Source: Mesorhizobium sp. LHD-90
Lineage (GTDB): Bacteria > Pseudomonadota > Alphaproteobacteria > Rhizobiales > Rhizobiaceae
DNA length: 64,000 nucleotides
Assembly: GCF_030929505.1 (NCBI RefSeq)
Contig: NZ_JAVFVV010000016.1
Coordinates: forward strand, 1-64,000
Reading direction: 5' to 3'
A program made the translations under genes and the position numbers. The notes below the pieces were generated by a model. The model made no database searches. It saw nothing but the letters and a program-made list of their open reading frames with translations, and was not told where the DNA came from. Below, piece after piece: positions 1 to 8,795 of this stretch (within the stretch, counting starts at the first letter, position 1; the number at the start of each line of letters is the position of its first letter).

Positions 1-176
1 AAGATGAGCGTGATCAGCGTGACCGCCAGGACAAGGCATGCGGTAATTCCCCACCGCAACTCGTACCAGACCGTGTAGATGGTGATCTCCCGGCCGATCC
101 GCTTGCCCTGAACAAAGCGTCGAAACAAATAGTCAGGAACGACGGTCAGCAACGAACAAAGGAAGATTTCCAGCAT
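1..176 (-). CDS. HlyD-family membrane fusion protein, N-terminal part only (runs off the left edge)
   Basis: The reading frame starts with ATG at 176 on the minus strand and leaves the window. About 58 residues are visible: a hydrophobic start (MLEIFLCSLLTVVPDYLFRR), a charged stretch (QGKRIGREITIY), then WYELRWGITACLVLAVTLIT as a membrane segment. This start is typical of the HlyD-type periplasmic adaptor found in rhizobia beside a small membrane protein. Adaptors of this family link an inner-membrane pump to the envelope exterior. Only three bases separate it from the stop of the upstream gene, so the two are co-transcribed. Family assignment comes from recall of related N-termini; the diagnostic lipoyl/barrel domains lie outside the window. 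Confidence 0.7.
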   Translation of the reverse strand, partial: MLEIFLCSLLTVVPDYLFRRFVQGKRIGREITIYTVWYELRWGITACLVLAVTLITLI

Positions 177-179
177 ATC

Positions 180-635
180 TCACGCCTTGGTGACGGGCAC
201 GTTTGCGACAGACTGCGGCAGAGCCTGAGATATGGGTTGGTCCTCAGGTTCGGAAGGAATTGGAATTGCCTGAGTCGCCGTTGGCTGGTCGTATCGGCCG
301 GCAATCCTGTTGAGAGAGTCCGCAATCGAAACCATCGGCGTCCTGAAATCCGGGAATTGAACCATTGCGAGAAGCAATCCCGCGATCCAGAACAGATGGT
401 TATGGGTAAACAGCGAGATGAGCGCGAGCACGCCGATGATCTCGATCTGCGTTCGGTTTGCCCGGTGTGCCATACGTTCCGGCAAGGCATGAAGCCGGAA
501 GTAGAAGGCGCCGAGGAGCAGGATCATCACGACTAGTATGACGACCATGACATTGAAGAGGATGTCGGTTTCGCCCGGTGCTGTAACAAAAGGCGGCAGG
601 TGTTGGGTCGCGAGAGGATTGATCTGCTTGTCCAT
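180..635 (-). CDS. small inner-membrane protein, partner of the HlyD-type adaptor
   Basis: The protein has 151 residues from ATG at 635; a longer TTG start at 656 is possible. It has a polar N-terminus of about 28 residues, a strong membrane helix near residues 29-47, a Arg/His-rich cytoplasmic-looking turn (HALPERMAHRANRTQ), two further hydrophobic segments near 67-96, and a soluble tail rich in Pro, Gln and Ser. No catalytic motif is visible. Its neighbour three bases downstream is the HlyD-type adaptor, and this pair recurs in rhizobia. It may support or position the adaptor, but that is inferred only from the pairing. Confidence 0.7.
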   Translation of the reverse strand: MDKQINPLATQHLPPFVTAPGETDILFNVMVVILVVMILLLGAFYFRLHALPERMAHRANRTQIEIIGVLALISLFTHNHLFWIAGLLLAMVQFPDFRTPMVSIADSLNRIAGRYDQPTATQAIPIPSEPEDQPISQALPQSVANVPVTKA

Positions 636-730
636 GCGAGATGCCCATTGAGCCAAGCATCAGGATAAGAGAAAGGTGAACAGTGGAGCGAGCGTGACGG
701 GGTGACTTACAGTAAGCCCCCCTGTTCCGG

Positions 731-2377
731 CTATAACGCTTCTCGGTTGCAGCCACGTTGACTGCGCGGGTCCGTCTCCGCCGCGGGCAGGCCAGCCTCG
801 CGCAACCCGTCGACGACCATTCTTGCCAGGTCGGGACGCAGACTGCGCTTTTCCATATCGGGCCCCACATGATCGCCGTAGCTGGGATCCTGCGCCAGGA
901 TGCGCTTGACAGCCCGACAAGCCTCCTCAGTGTGGCCGAGCTGGGCCGCCGCCATAGCTATTGCCACGGGTCCGTAAATCCCAGGAGCGCCCATTTTCCG
1001 GGCCTGCATCAGAGCTTCTTCATACCGTCCATGTGCATAGTGATAAAGGAATAAACCTATTCTGTAGCTACCGGGCTGAGCTGGGTTCCGCGCGTAGGAT
1101 TCTTCGAGAAGCGGAACACCCTTCCGCCATTCGCCAAGCATGGCATATCGCTGTCCAAGATCGGCGGTGATCGAGGTGTCGTTGGGATTAAGTGCGCGGG
1201 CCATCTCAAGAGAAGCAATGCTGGATTCCAAGTCAAAAAGGAACCAATACGCCAAAGACCGCGCATAATGGCTCCAGCTTGAGTTTGGAGCCAGTTCGAT
1301 CGCGCGGTCAGCAAGAGCTAGGGAACGATCGAGCAGGTCGGAGTCTGGCGGAACGGATTCGCCGTGGAAGCGGTAGGTGTTGGAGTAGATCAGCGACAGG
1401 CACGCGAAAGCGTCTGCGTAGTTGGGTTCCCGCCTAATTGTGCGCTCCAGGCAAGCGCGAACTTCTGGTAGCAATTTAGGATCGAATGTTCGCCAATATT
1501 GGTGAAAATGGAGAACGCAGCCGTAGCTGCTCAACTGATCCGGAGGTTCTCCGTCTCCATCCCTCGCACGGTCGCTGCTGATCATTCCATACGGCTGAGC
1601 CAATGTTTGAACGACGCGGTTAGCGACCTCATTGCGCAGTGTAAACATTTCGGATGGGTTCATTGGTCGCTCGAAGCTCTCCGCCCAGATCGTTCGGCCG
1701 GTGCGTTGTTCCGCAAAAACGATATCCAGCCAGAACCGGTCACTGGCGATCGCAGCGCCGCCACGCAGTACATACCTGGCCTTGGTTGCAAGAGCCTCTT
1801 CAGTATGAGCCTCCGATTCCGGGCCGAACACACGCAACGCGGTGAAGCGGCTAAGTCCGACCACCAATGAACGGGTCAGCCCTTTGGTAAAATGCGGGAA
1901 AGCCGAATGATCACCCTCTTCCGTGAAGGGTTCGACGTATAGTGACGGTCCACCTCCAACGATCGATAGCTTACCTTCTATGGGGACCGCTGCCACCGGT
2001 TGTCCCTCGCCAACAGTCTCGAAGACGGGGACATAGGAGCCTTTAGGAATTCGGATACGAACCGCCTCGTCGCAACCGCTGGTAAGATAGTAGTGTTCGA
2101 TTGACCGACGCAGGCGACCTGCAACGATCCGCACAATCGAGTCCACCTGCGCGTCGAAGCTTTCGTCGCGTCCGAAGACGGACGTTGCGATGTTGTAGCC
2201 TTTTATCCGCGAGGGTCGTCCTTGCAACGTTTCCTCGACTACATAGGTGAGAAAATCGCGGACCCGCTCCGTCCTGTCGAAATCAGGTGAAGTCAAAATC
2301 CGGCACAGGGCTTCGCGAACCGCCTGCGGCGGAGGCCCCTGCTGTCGATCTGTTCCACCAACCTCGGTCTCGAGCAT
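731..2377 (-). CDS. TPR protein with a rhizobial regulator-like N-terminal domain
   Basis: The protein has 548 residues from ATG at 2377, which has GGAG nine bases upstream; an extended GTG start at 2440 has no ribosome site. The first ~110 residues hold a conserved block (VRDFLTYVVEETLQGR, then FGRDESFDAQVDSIVRI, ending IPKGSYVPVF) known from many rhizobial TPR proteins, often annotated as adenylate-cyclase-like or CadC-like regulators. The middle resembles the TolB-like/effector region of such proteins (YVLRGGAAIASDRFWLD, WAESFERP). The C-terminal half consists of TPR-like helices (YADAFACLSLIYSNTYRF, LDRSLALADRAIELAPNSSW). No cyclase catalytic motif or HTH is obvious. It is divergent from the 89-residue gene at 2556. 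A regulatory or protein-interaction role is likely; the ligand is unknown. Confidence 0.75.
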   Translation of the reverse strand: MLETEVGGTDRQQGPPPQAVREALCRILTSPDFDRTERVRDFLTYVVEETLQGRPSRIKGYNIATSVFGRDESFDAQVDSIVRIVAGRLRRSIEHYYLTSGCDEAVRIRIPKGSYVPVFETVGEGQPVAAVPIEGKLSIVGGGPSLYVEPFTEEGDHSAFPHFTKGLTRSLVVGLSRFTALRVFGPESEAHTEEALATKARYVLRGGAAIASDRFWLDIVFAEQRTGRTIWAESFERPMNPSEMFTLRNEVANRVVQTLAQPYGMISSDRARDGDGEPPDQLSSYGCVLHFHQYWRTFDPKLLPEVRACLERTIRREPNYADAFACLSLIYSNTYRFHGESVPPDSDLLDRSLALADRAIELAPNSSWSHYARSLAYWFLFDLESSIASLEMARALNPNDTSITADLGQRYAMLGEWRKGVPLLEESYARNPAQPGSYRIGLFLYHYAHGRYEEALMQARKMGAPGIYGPVAIAMAAAQLGHTEEACRAVKRILAQDPSYGDHVGPDMEKRSLRPDLARMVVDGLREAGLPAAETDPRSQRGCNREAL

Positions 2378-2555
2378 GGTCGTCGACTCCACAGAGCGTG
2401 AAGGGAACCCCGCAACCTTCTCATCTATATGACCAGCCACGATAGCAGTTTGTTAGAATATTGATACAGCGGAGTTAACATCCATGAGACAGTGATTAAC
2501 ACCCGTCTCAATCATGGATGCGATATCATGAGGTCTGCAACTTAGGGGAGGCAAT

Positions 2556-2825
2556 GTGACAACGTCACATACACCACGCCTCAATCTTGAACAGATTGTC
2601 GCCCGCTTCCCTGGGGACGGCGTGCTGATACGCCGTCTGATGCTCAAAGACGAGACATTCCGCGCGATCTGCGAGGAATATATGCTCGCGCGCGCAAGCC
2701 TATCATGGTTCGAAGCACTTCCCGACGGCAACAACAGGCAGGAAGTCCGCGATTTCCGTACGCTCATTCCAGAACTTGAGGTTGAGATAGAGCAATTTCT
2801 GCAGAAATCGCGACAGCCGCTGTGA
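2556..2825 (+). CDS. conserved small hypothetical protein (89 aa)
   Basis: This soluble, mostly helical protein has 89 residues, with no signal peptide or membrane segment. It contains charged motifs such as RRLMLKDETFRAICEEY and ELEVEIEQFLQKS. It is preceded by AGGGGAGG-like sequence about ten bases before the ATG, which supports the start. I recognise the general type as a small rhizobial hypothetical found beside diverse genes, but no function. It is divergent from the TPR gene and convergent with the secreted protein at 3038, so it is probably a single-gene transcript. Confidence 0.6.
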   Translation: MTTSHTPRLNLEQIVARFPGDGVLIRRLMLKDETFRAICEEYMLARASLSWFEALPDGNNRQEVRDFRTLIPELEVEIEQFLQKSRQPL

Positions 2826-3037
2826 ACACGGCAAAGGTTTTGGGGGGTGTCCCTCCTCGAGCCAATTCATCGAACGGTCGCCGCTCGCGTTGCCTTTCAT
2901 CCGTGGAGTCATGGTCCTGCGTTCAGACCGCATACAGACCCGGCAGTCTGACCCAGCCGGGCGATCCAAAATTGGAAGCACCGCAATGAACCCAGACTCT
3001 CTCTTAACCCAGAGATTAAATCTCAGATCAGGTACAC

Positions 3038-3451
3038 TCAGAATACGCAACGATAGTAAGCAGTGGAAAAGTCGGGAAATTCAGCGTCAAACCGCTCAAA
3101 TTTGTTCTCATCCACAATTCGAAAAGACTCAGATATGCTCCCAAATATAATCGCATCGGAACACGTCAGGCGTGCAGAAAAATGATTCTGCATTTGCCGA
3201 ATGTTTTGAATCGTACAGGTTGCGAGTGGCCCAGTTATAGTAGCGCCACGGATAATAATGCCAGTATTCAATGACGATCCTTGGTCATTGAACTCAATTC
3301 GTCCACCAATATTCTTAAACGTATCACCACACTCCGTTCCTTCCATGGTCCACGCGCCTTGCAACGCATCGAGCGACGCAGCCAGCGATTGGCCGGTTAC
3401 ACTCAGGACAAACAGCCAAAATGCCGCCACCTGCATTACACGATTTGTCAT
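3038..3451 (-). CDS. secreted hypothetical protein with signal peptide
   Basis: The protein has 137 residues from ATG at 3451, with GAGG eight bases upstream; the ATG two codons earlier is too close to that site. Residues 1-25 form a Sec signal peptide (VMQVAAFWLFVLSVTGQSLA) likely cut after SLAAS. The mature part is about 110 residues with four cysteines (TECGDTF, LATCTIQ, RLTCSDA, YYRCVF), which suggests two periplasmic disulfides and a small beta-rich fold. Base composition is lower in GC than the neighbours. It lies 55 bases after the decarboxylase at 3507 and may be the last gene of that operon. No known family is recognised. Confidence 0.6.
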   Translation of the reverse strand: MTNRVMQVAAFWLFVLSVTGQSLAASLDALQGAWTMEGTECGDTFKNIGGRIEFNDQGSSLNTGIIIRGATITGPLATCTIQNIRQMQNHFSARLTCSDAIIFGSISESFRIVDENKFERFDAEFPDFSTAYYRCVF

Positions 3452-3506
3452 GTGCATGACCTCGTACCCATTTCGCTACTGAAAGAATGCGCCTTTCCGG
3501 AGCACG

Positions 3507-5807
3507 TTAATCGCGTTCAAACTGAGTCGGCTGCTTCAGACATTGGAGATAATGTTCGCCACCACGCACCTCGATCCCGTGCGTTTCATGCGTAAATCCC
3601 GGAAAGCGTCGGTCCCAATCCCGTAGCGCCTTGAGATAACCGATGCATGGTCCATCGGCAGGACCGGCGCTCTCGCCAGGCATCATCATTGGGATGCCAG
3701 GTGGATACGGCACTATGCTTGTCGCAACTGTCCGATGCGCAACCTCGTCCAGCCTGACGCGTTCCACTTGGTTGCGGACCAGTCGCCGATAGGCCTCGGC
3801 CGGAATCATCTCCTGACTTGGCAGCGTGGAGAAGGCCTGCTGCAAATGGTGCATTTGCCCCGACTGCTTGTATTGATCGAACATCTCGTCGCTCAAATCG
3901 CGCAAGCCCATAGTGCCATAGCGCTCGGGATACGCAGTGACGAGACCGGGCAGTATCACCTCCAATTTGATGTTCGCATCGTAGTCTTCCTTGAATTTTA
4001 TCAGCGTGGTCAGCAACGTGCCCCATTTGGCCTTTGTCATCCCGATCGAGAAAAGGAACAGAATAGTGAAGTCCTGCACCTTTTCGTACTCGAAGCCGTG
4101 GCGAACGAGATAGGCTGCGATGATCGAGGCAGGGATACCCCGCTGTTCCAACTGGCCGTCGCCGGCGACGCCGGGCGCTACGACGGTGACCTTGATCGGA
4201 TCGAGCATGCAGTAACCGTCTTCAAGACCGTCGAAGCCGTGCCAAGCATCGTCTGGGTGCAACACCCAGCAGTCAGGGTCAGTGACTAGGAGTGCCTCGG
4301 GCGCGTCCTCAAAAGCGAGGCGCTGCCCCGAGGCTGGATCCGTAATTTCAGTCGCATTCCATGTGCTGAAGAACCATTGGTCCGCTTGAGCGTACTGCCG
4401 CTTGATCAGGCCGACTGTCTGTCGAAAGCTCACTGCCTCCCGGATAGCCTCGGTTGTCAATGCCACGCCGCTCGCTCCCTCCATCATCGCAGCGGAAATC
4501 TCGTTCGAAGCGATGATGGGGTAAAACGGCGATGTCGATGCGTGCATCATGAACGACTCGTTGAAGCGGGCATGCTCGATAGGGTCGCGTCCGTCCCTTA
4601 TGTGGATGAAAGAGGCCTGCGAAAGCGCAGCCAATAGCTTGTGTGTCGAATGGGTCGCGAACAGTGTCGGCCCGTCCGTATACTCCGCCGGGTCGCCGAA
4701 CATAGCATGACGGCCCCTGTAAAGCGGATTGAAACGGGCGTAGGCGTACCAGGCCTCATCGAAGTGCAGCCGGTCGATAACGTCGCCGCCGATCTCGATC
4801 ACCCGCTCGACGTTGTAGATCAATCCGTCATATGTCGAATTGGTGATGATCGTATGCCGCGGCTTCAATCTATTAGCGCTGGTGGTCAACGGGTTCGCGT
4901 CTGCCCGCGCCCGCACTGTTTCCGGCTGCAGGTCTTCAGGATATATTGGACCGATGATGCCATACCGATTACGGTGCGGCACCAAATAGACCGGGATGGC
5001 TCCCGTCATCACCAGCCCATGCTCGATTGATTTGTGGCAATTCCGGTCGCACAGCGCGATGTCGTTCTGGGTCAGGCTTGCCATGAAGATAGTTCGGTTG
5101 GAGCCTGATGTTCCGTTGGTCGTCGTATAGGACCGATGTGCGCCAAATACCCGCGCGGCAAATCTTTCGCTTTCGCCGATTGGCCCGCTGTGATCGAGCA
5201 GAGAGCCTACCGCAGCCATACCGATCGAAAGATCGGAACGTAGCATGTTCTCGCCGAAGTATTCGAAGAACACCTTCGATACCGGCGTCTTCAGGAATGC
5301 CGTGCCACCGAGGTGCCCAGGTGTTCCAAATGCATAGTCGCGAACATTGGCCTGGGCGAGCATCGCAGAGAACATCGGCGGAAGCAGATTCTCCCGATAG
5401 CGCTGGATTGCAGCTTCGATTCGGCCCGCGATGAACGAAGGGGTATCTTCGACCAGCCAGATGAACTCGTTCGCCAGTTTGAGCGTGCTTAAAGGGATCT
5501 CGGGAATATGGCTGCGCTCGCCAAACAAGAACGCCGGCGCACGATCATTTCGTGCACGAAACGCGCGCAGCACAGTCTCGGCTCCGCCTGACGGATCGAT
5601 ATCGGCATCGACAATCACTGCGCCGATCAACGGATCGGCTCGGATTGCCGACTCGCCGTCGTCGGCTGAACGCGCCCGTACCACCTCGAAGCCGCGCGCC
5701 TGCAACTGCTCAATCAGAGCTATCCCTGAACGCGCCAGTGTTGTCTCGCTTGGGATGTCACCATACGCCAGCAGAATGCTCAATGGTGACATAGCTGTCT
5801 GAGCCAT
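3507..5807 (-). CDS. Orn/Lys/Arg decarboxylase, AdiA-like paralogue
   Basis: This PLP-dependent fold-type I decarboxylase has 766 residues from ATG at 5807 (GAGGAGG upstream). An N-terminal wing/receiver-like domain spans about 1-145. The PLP domain includes TPGHLGGTAF (about 162-171), GTSGSNRTI (232-240), DRNCHKS (254-260) and HFDEAWYAYARF (348-359). The Schiff-base lysine is K390 in the family signature THSTHKLLAALSQAS. The C-terminal domain ends with PYPPGIPMMMPGES and a PGF block. It is closer to biodegradative arginine decarboxylase (AdiA) than to LdcA or SpeF, but differs at substrate-side segments (TYDGLIYN where AdiA has TYDGVCYN), so its substrate is uncertain. It follows the AdiA-type gene by 35 bases, forming an operon of two paralogues. 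Confidence 0.9.
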   Translation of the reverse strand: MAQTAMSPLSILLAYGDIPSETTLARSGIALIEQLQARGFEVVRARSADDGESAIRADPLIGAVIVDADIDPSGGAETVLRAFRARNDRAPAFLFGERSHIPEIPLSTLKLANEFIWLVEDTPSFIAGRIEAAIQRYRENLLPPMFSAMLAQANVRDYAFGTPGHLGGTAFLKTPVSKVFFEYFGENMLRSDLSIGMAAVGSLLDHSGPIGESERFAARVFGAHRSYTTTNGTSGSNRTIFMASLTQNDIALCDRNCHKSIEHGLVMTGAIPVYLVPHRNRYGIIGPIYPEDLQPETVRARADANPLTTSANRLKPRHTIITNSTYDGLIYNVERVIEIGGDVIDRLHFDEAWYAYARFNPLYRGRHAMFGDPAEYTDGPTLFATHSTHKLLAALSQASFIHIRDGRDPIEHARFNESFMMHASTSPFYPIIASNEISAAMMEGASGVALTTEAIREAVSFRQTVGLIKRQYAQADQWFFSTWNATEITDPASGQRLAFEDAPEALLVTDPDCWVLHPDDAWHGFDGLEDGYCMLDPIKVTVVAPGVAGDGQLEQRGIPASIIAAYLVRHGFEYEKVQDFTILFLFSIGMTKAKWGTLLTTLIKFKEDYDANIKLEVILPGLVTAYPERYGTMGLRDLSDEMFDQYKQSGQMHHLQQAFSTLPSQEMIPAEAYRRLVRNQVERVRLDEVAHRTVATSIVPYPPGIPMMMPGESAGPADGPCIGYLKALRDWDRRFPGFTHETHGIEVRGGEHYLQCLKQPTQFERD

Positions 5808-5842
5808 CGAATCCTCCTCGAGGCAACAGTGAGATTGGAGCT

Positions 5843-8143
5843 CTATCGAACGCAAAGCACATGATAGGTGCCGTCGATAGCTTCAGCACCTTCAGTGACA
5901 TGCTCGAATCCCGGGAATTGCCGGTCCCACGCCGCGAGGCCGCGTAAATATCCAATCTGGGGGCCGTCGTCGGCACCGAAGTTCTCTCCAGACATCAACA
6001 TAGGGATACCCGGCGGATAGGGCATGACACCGTTGGCTGCCGTGCGATGTGCAAGTGCATCAACAGGCACATGCTCGACGTCGCCCGAGACTATTCGCCC
6101 ATACGCTTCCCGAGGAGTTAGGTCTGGCGTCGGCAGCGTCTCGTATGCACGGTTTAAAAGCTCGCCCGGGCGATTTTGTCGGATGTATTCGAGCATCTCA
6201 TCGCCAAGGTCACGCAGTCCGATGTTTTGGTATCGCCCGCCATGTTGTGCGGTAAGCTCCGGCAGTACTTCCGCTACCTTGCTGTTCTTGTCGTAGTGAC
6301 GCTTGAACGAAAGCAGATTCATTACCAGAGTGCCCCACTTCCCCTTGGTGATTCCGATGGAGAAAAGGAACATGATCTGGAAGTCGGTAACGCGAGTGGG
6401 AACGATGCCGAAGCGCGTAAAATAGGCATTCACCAGCGCAGCCGGGACGCCCGTCTGCAGGATCTGGCCGTCGTCTCCCATGCCGGGAGCAAGGATGCTC
6501 ACCTTTACGGGATCGAGCATGCACCAATTGGGCGCGATATCGTCAAAACCATGCCACTTGTCCGTCGGCTGCATCAGCCAGGGATCTTGCTGAGTGCAGA
6601 GCAATTCCGCAGGAGCATCCTCGAAGTCGATCTTGCGGCCGGTCTTCGGATCTAGGACCGTTTCCGCGTTCCAGGGCTTAAAGAACCAATCGCCCTTGTC
6701 GTCGAATTTCTTCCGAATGCGACCGATCGTCTGCCGGAAATCGACTGCTTCCTGGATCACTTCTTGAGTTAGGGAATAGCCGGTCCGGCCATCCATCATT
6801 GCCGAGGATATGTCGTTTGACGCTAAAATTGCGTATAGCGGGGATGTGGTCGTATGCATCATGTAGGCTTGGTTGAACCGTTGATGGTCGATGGCTCCCC
6901 GACCGTCCCGAATGTGGATATACGAAGCCTGTGAAAGTGCAGCCAGCAACTTGTGTGTAGAGTGTGTGGCAAAAATGGTAGCGCCTTGGTGCTCTGCAGG
7001 ATCGCCACGCATTGCGAAGTGACCGTCGTACATCGGATTGAAGCGGGCGTATCCGTACCAAGCTTCATCGAAATGAATGCGGTCGCAGCTCTTTTCGAGC
7101 AAACTTTGCGCCGTTGTGGCGTTGTAGCAGAGACCGTCGTAAGTGCAGTTGGTTATGACCGAATAGGCTGGCTTGCGTCCGATCAATCCCAGCGTTAGTG
7201 GGCTTGCTTCCGTTTTGGCCTGCAGAGCCGCGGGTTCTAACTGCGAGGGGGGAATTGGACCGATAATTCCGTAACGGTTTCGTGTGGGGATCAAATAGAC
7301 GGGCCGGGCGCCCGTCAGAATGAGACCCTGCTCGATCGACTTGTGGCAATTCCGGTCGAGAATCACCAAGTCGTTCTCATTGGCACAGGCTTGCATTATT
7401 GTCCTGTTGGACCCGGAGGTGCCGACGACACCCGAGTAACTCCGGTGTGCGCCAAACACCCGTGCCGCATACCGCTCGCTGGTCGCCACAGGACCAGTGT
7501 GATCAAGCAGAGACCCGAGTTGGCCTCGCTCGATGCCCATATCGGTACGGAACAGGTTCTCGCCGTAGAAATCGAAGAAGGCACGACCCGCCGGAGTCTT
7601 GATAAACGCAATGCCTCCCTGGTGGCCGGGCGCGGACCACGAGTGTTCGCGAAGCCGCGCATAGTCGGCAAGCGCCCTCGCGTACGGGGGTAACACGGAC
7701 GCCCGATACCGTTCTATCGCCGCCAGCACACGGCCCGCGATAAAATCCGGCGTGTCCTCAAGCATCCAGACGAACTCATCGACCATCTCCGCTACTTCGA
7801 TAGTAATCGTCCGTGCCGCGATCGTGCGCTCAGCCAAGAGAAAGACTGGCACCTCGCCGTGACGTTCTCGTAGCTTTTCCAGGAGTTCCATCGCTTGGCG
7901 ATGAGAACCGTCGTCGTCAGCACCGAGGTCCCAGTCCAGAAGCACGGCCTGAATCGAAGCGTCGGCCACCACGACGGCTTGCCCATCTTCGAACGAGTAA
8001 GCTCGCGCCACGTCGACGCCTCTTTCCTCCAGCGTTCGCGCAAGGTTCTCGGCAGCTCTGCCAAGGCTCGTCTCAAGCTTGGCAAGATCGTCGTCGATGA
8101 TCAATGCGCGGGGTCGGAACTGCTTGGCACCCGTATCGGTCAT
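5843..8143 (-). CDS. adiA: biodegradative arginine decarboxylase (AdiA type)
   Basis: The protein has 766 residues; the start has a strong GGAGGGGGG site. It converts arginine to agmatine plus CO2, consuming a cytoplasmic proton. The wing domain carries an acidic cluster (LIIDDDL near 14-20). PLP-domain motifs are SAPGHQGGIAF (170-180), GTSGSNRTIMQAC (241-253), DRNCHKSIEQGL (263-274), HFDEAWYGYARF (357-368) and Schiff-base K398 in THSTHKLLAALSQAS. From memory, long stretches match E. coli AdiA, including CMLDPVKVSILAPGMGDDG and PMLMSGENFG, so this is the best AdiA candidate of the four paralogues. It is the first gene of a minus-strand operon facing a 650-base regulatory gap. The matching antiporter candidate is the AdiC-like gene at 17105. 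Confidence 0.92.
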   Translation of the reverse strand: MTDTGAKQFRPRALIIDDDLAKLETSLGRAAENLARTLEERGVDVARAYSFEDGQAVVVADASIQAVLLDWDLGADDDGSHRQAMELLEKLRERHGEVPVFLLAERTIAARTITIEVAEMVDEFVWMLEDTPDFIAGRVLAAIERYRASVLPPYARALADYARLREHSWSAPGHQGGIAFIKTPAGRAFFDFYGENLFRTDMGIERGQLGSLLDHTGPVATSERYAARVFGAHRSYSGVVGTSGSNRTIMQACANENDLVILDRNCHKSIEQGLILTGARPVYLIPTRNRYGIIGPIPPSQLEPAALQAKTEASPLTLGLIGRKPAYSVITNCTYDGLCYNATTAQSLLEKSCDRIHFDEAWYGYARFNPMYDGHFAMRGDPAEHQGATIFATHSTHKLLAALSQASYIHIRDGRGAIDHQRFNQAYMMHTTTSPLYAILASNDISSAMMDGRTGYSLTQEVIQEAVDFRQTIGRIRKKFDDKGDWFFKPWNAETVLDPKTGRKIDFEDAPAELLCTQQDPWLMQPTDKWHGFDDIAPNWCMLDPVKVSILAPGMGDDGQILQTGVPAALVNAYFTRFGIVPTRVTDFQIMFLFSIGITKGKWGTLVMNLLSFKRHYDKNSKVAEVLPELTAQHGGRYQNIGLRDLGDEMLEYIRQNRPGELLNRAYETLPTPDLTPREAYGRIVSGDVEHVPVDALAHRTAANGVMPYPPGIPMLMSGENFGADDGPQIGYLRGLAAWDRQFPGFEHVTEGAEAIDGTYHVLCVR

Positions 8144-8562
8144 ACTCCCCCCTCCTGGCTGATGAAGAATCTCGGCGGTTAATCGTAGCGCTGCAACGCA
8201 TCGCAGCCAGCCACTGCCTCAAGAGCTACATCGCTCGGCGCATAGCATTCATTGAGAAGCAAGCACGACGTCCAAAGATTGGCGCATGGCCTCCCAGGAG
8301 CACAACATTCAAGGAGTAACATACTGTAACCCCAGCTTTTACCTGAAGCCACATTTGCGTATTCTACGCGCGTGGAGGCTTGCGATCCTTGTCGCGGGAA
8401 TATCGGGCGGAGCTGCTTTCGAACGCCTCACTTCCCTGACATTTGCCGGTTTGAGGTAAGCCAAAACGCTGGCAACTGGGAGTTTGCTCACATTTGCTGC
8501 CAATTCGTTGGATATTTTCGGCACCTCGTGCTGGCACCAACTCAATTTAACTTATAGCCCGA

Positions 8563-8595
8563 ATGCGCCGGCGGCACATTACGTCAGGCCCCTAA
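8563..8595 (+). CDS. possible leader peptide MRRRHITSGP
   Basis: This ten-codon frame starts with ATG and has three arginine codons in a row (CGC CGG CGG), then His-Ile-Thr-Ser-Gly-Pro and TAA. It ends 43 bases before the first hairpin of an attenuator-like structure and 200 bases before the LdcA-type decarboxylase start. Known ornithine- and arginine-responsive leaders (for example SpeFL ahead of speF-potE) are also short and Arg/His-rich. No clear ribosome site precedes it, and short frames occur by chance, so it is a hypothesis only. Confidence 0.25.
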   Translation: MRRRHITSGP

Positions 8596-8637
8596 GCCGC
8601 TACTGTAACTTACACTACCACCCTTGTCGGGCGGTCG

Positions 8638-8700
8638 ACCACCAGCCAAGCTCGGACGGTGGTTCTTTTGGGCTGGGAAACGGCCACCCTCGTCGTGGGG
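8638..8700 (+). promoter_or_regulatory. attenuator-like set of alternative hairpins ahead of the LdcA-type gene
   Basis: Segment 1 (8638-8643, ACCACC) can pair with segment 2 (8658-8663, GGTGGT), and this hairpin is followed by TCTTTT as in an intrinsic terminator. Segment 2 can instead pair with segment 3 (8684-8688, CCACC), and segment 3 can pair with segment 4 (8695-8698, GTGG). This 1:2 / 2:3 / 3:4 arrangement is the logic of an attenuator. Stems are short (4-6 bp) and no covariation can be tested here. Confidence 0.35.
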
Positions 8701-8795
8701 TTGTCAACAATATCTCTCGACGGGAAGCGTTTCCGAACTCGACTACAACGCCTTCGGGCAACACGTCAGCGGACTTCAGGCAGTCGGAGTAGTCT

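Larger units (their letters stand above)
8144..8795. promoter_or_regulatory. divergent regulatory gap between the two decarboxylase operons
   Basis: These 652 bases lie between the starts of the AdiA-type gene (leftward) and the LdcA-type gene (rightward) and must hold both promoters. No long protein-coding frame with sensible composition is visible on either strand. The right part contains a ten-codon arginine-rich frame and a run of mutually exclusive hairpins (listed separately). I could not place -35/-10 boxes with confidence. The length is large for two simple promoters, which suggests leader RNA or binding sites for pH- or amino-acid-responsive regulators. Confidence 0.5.
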
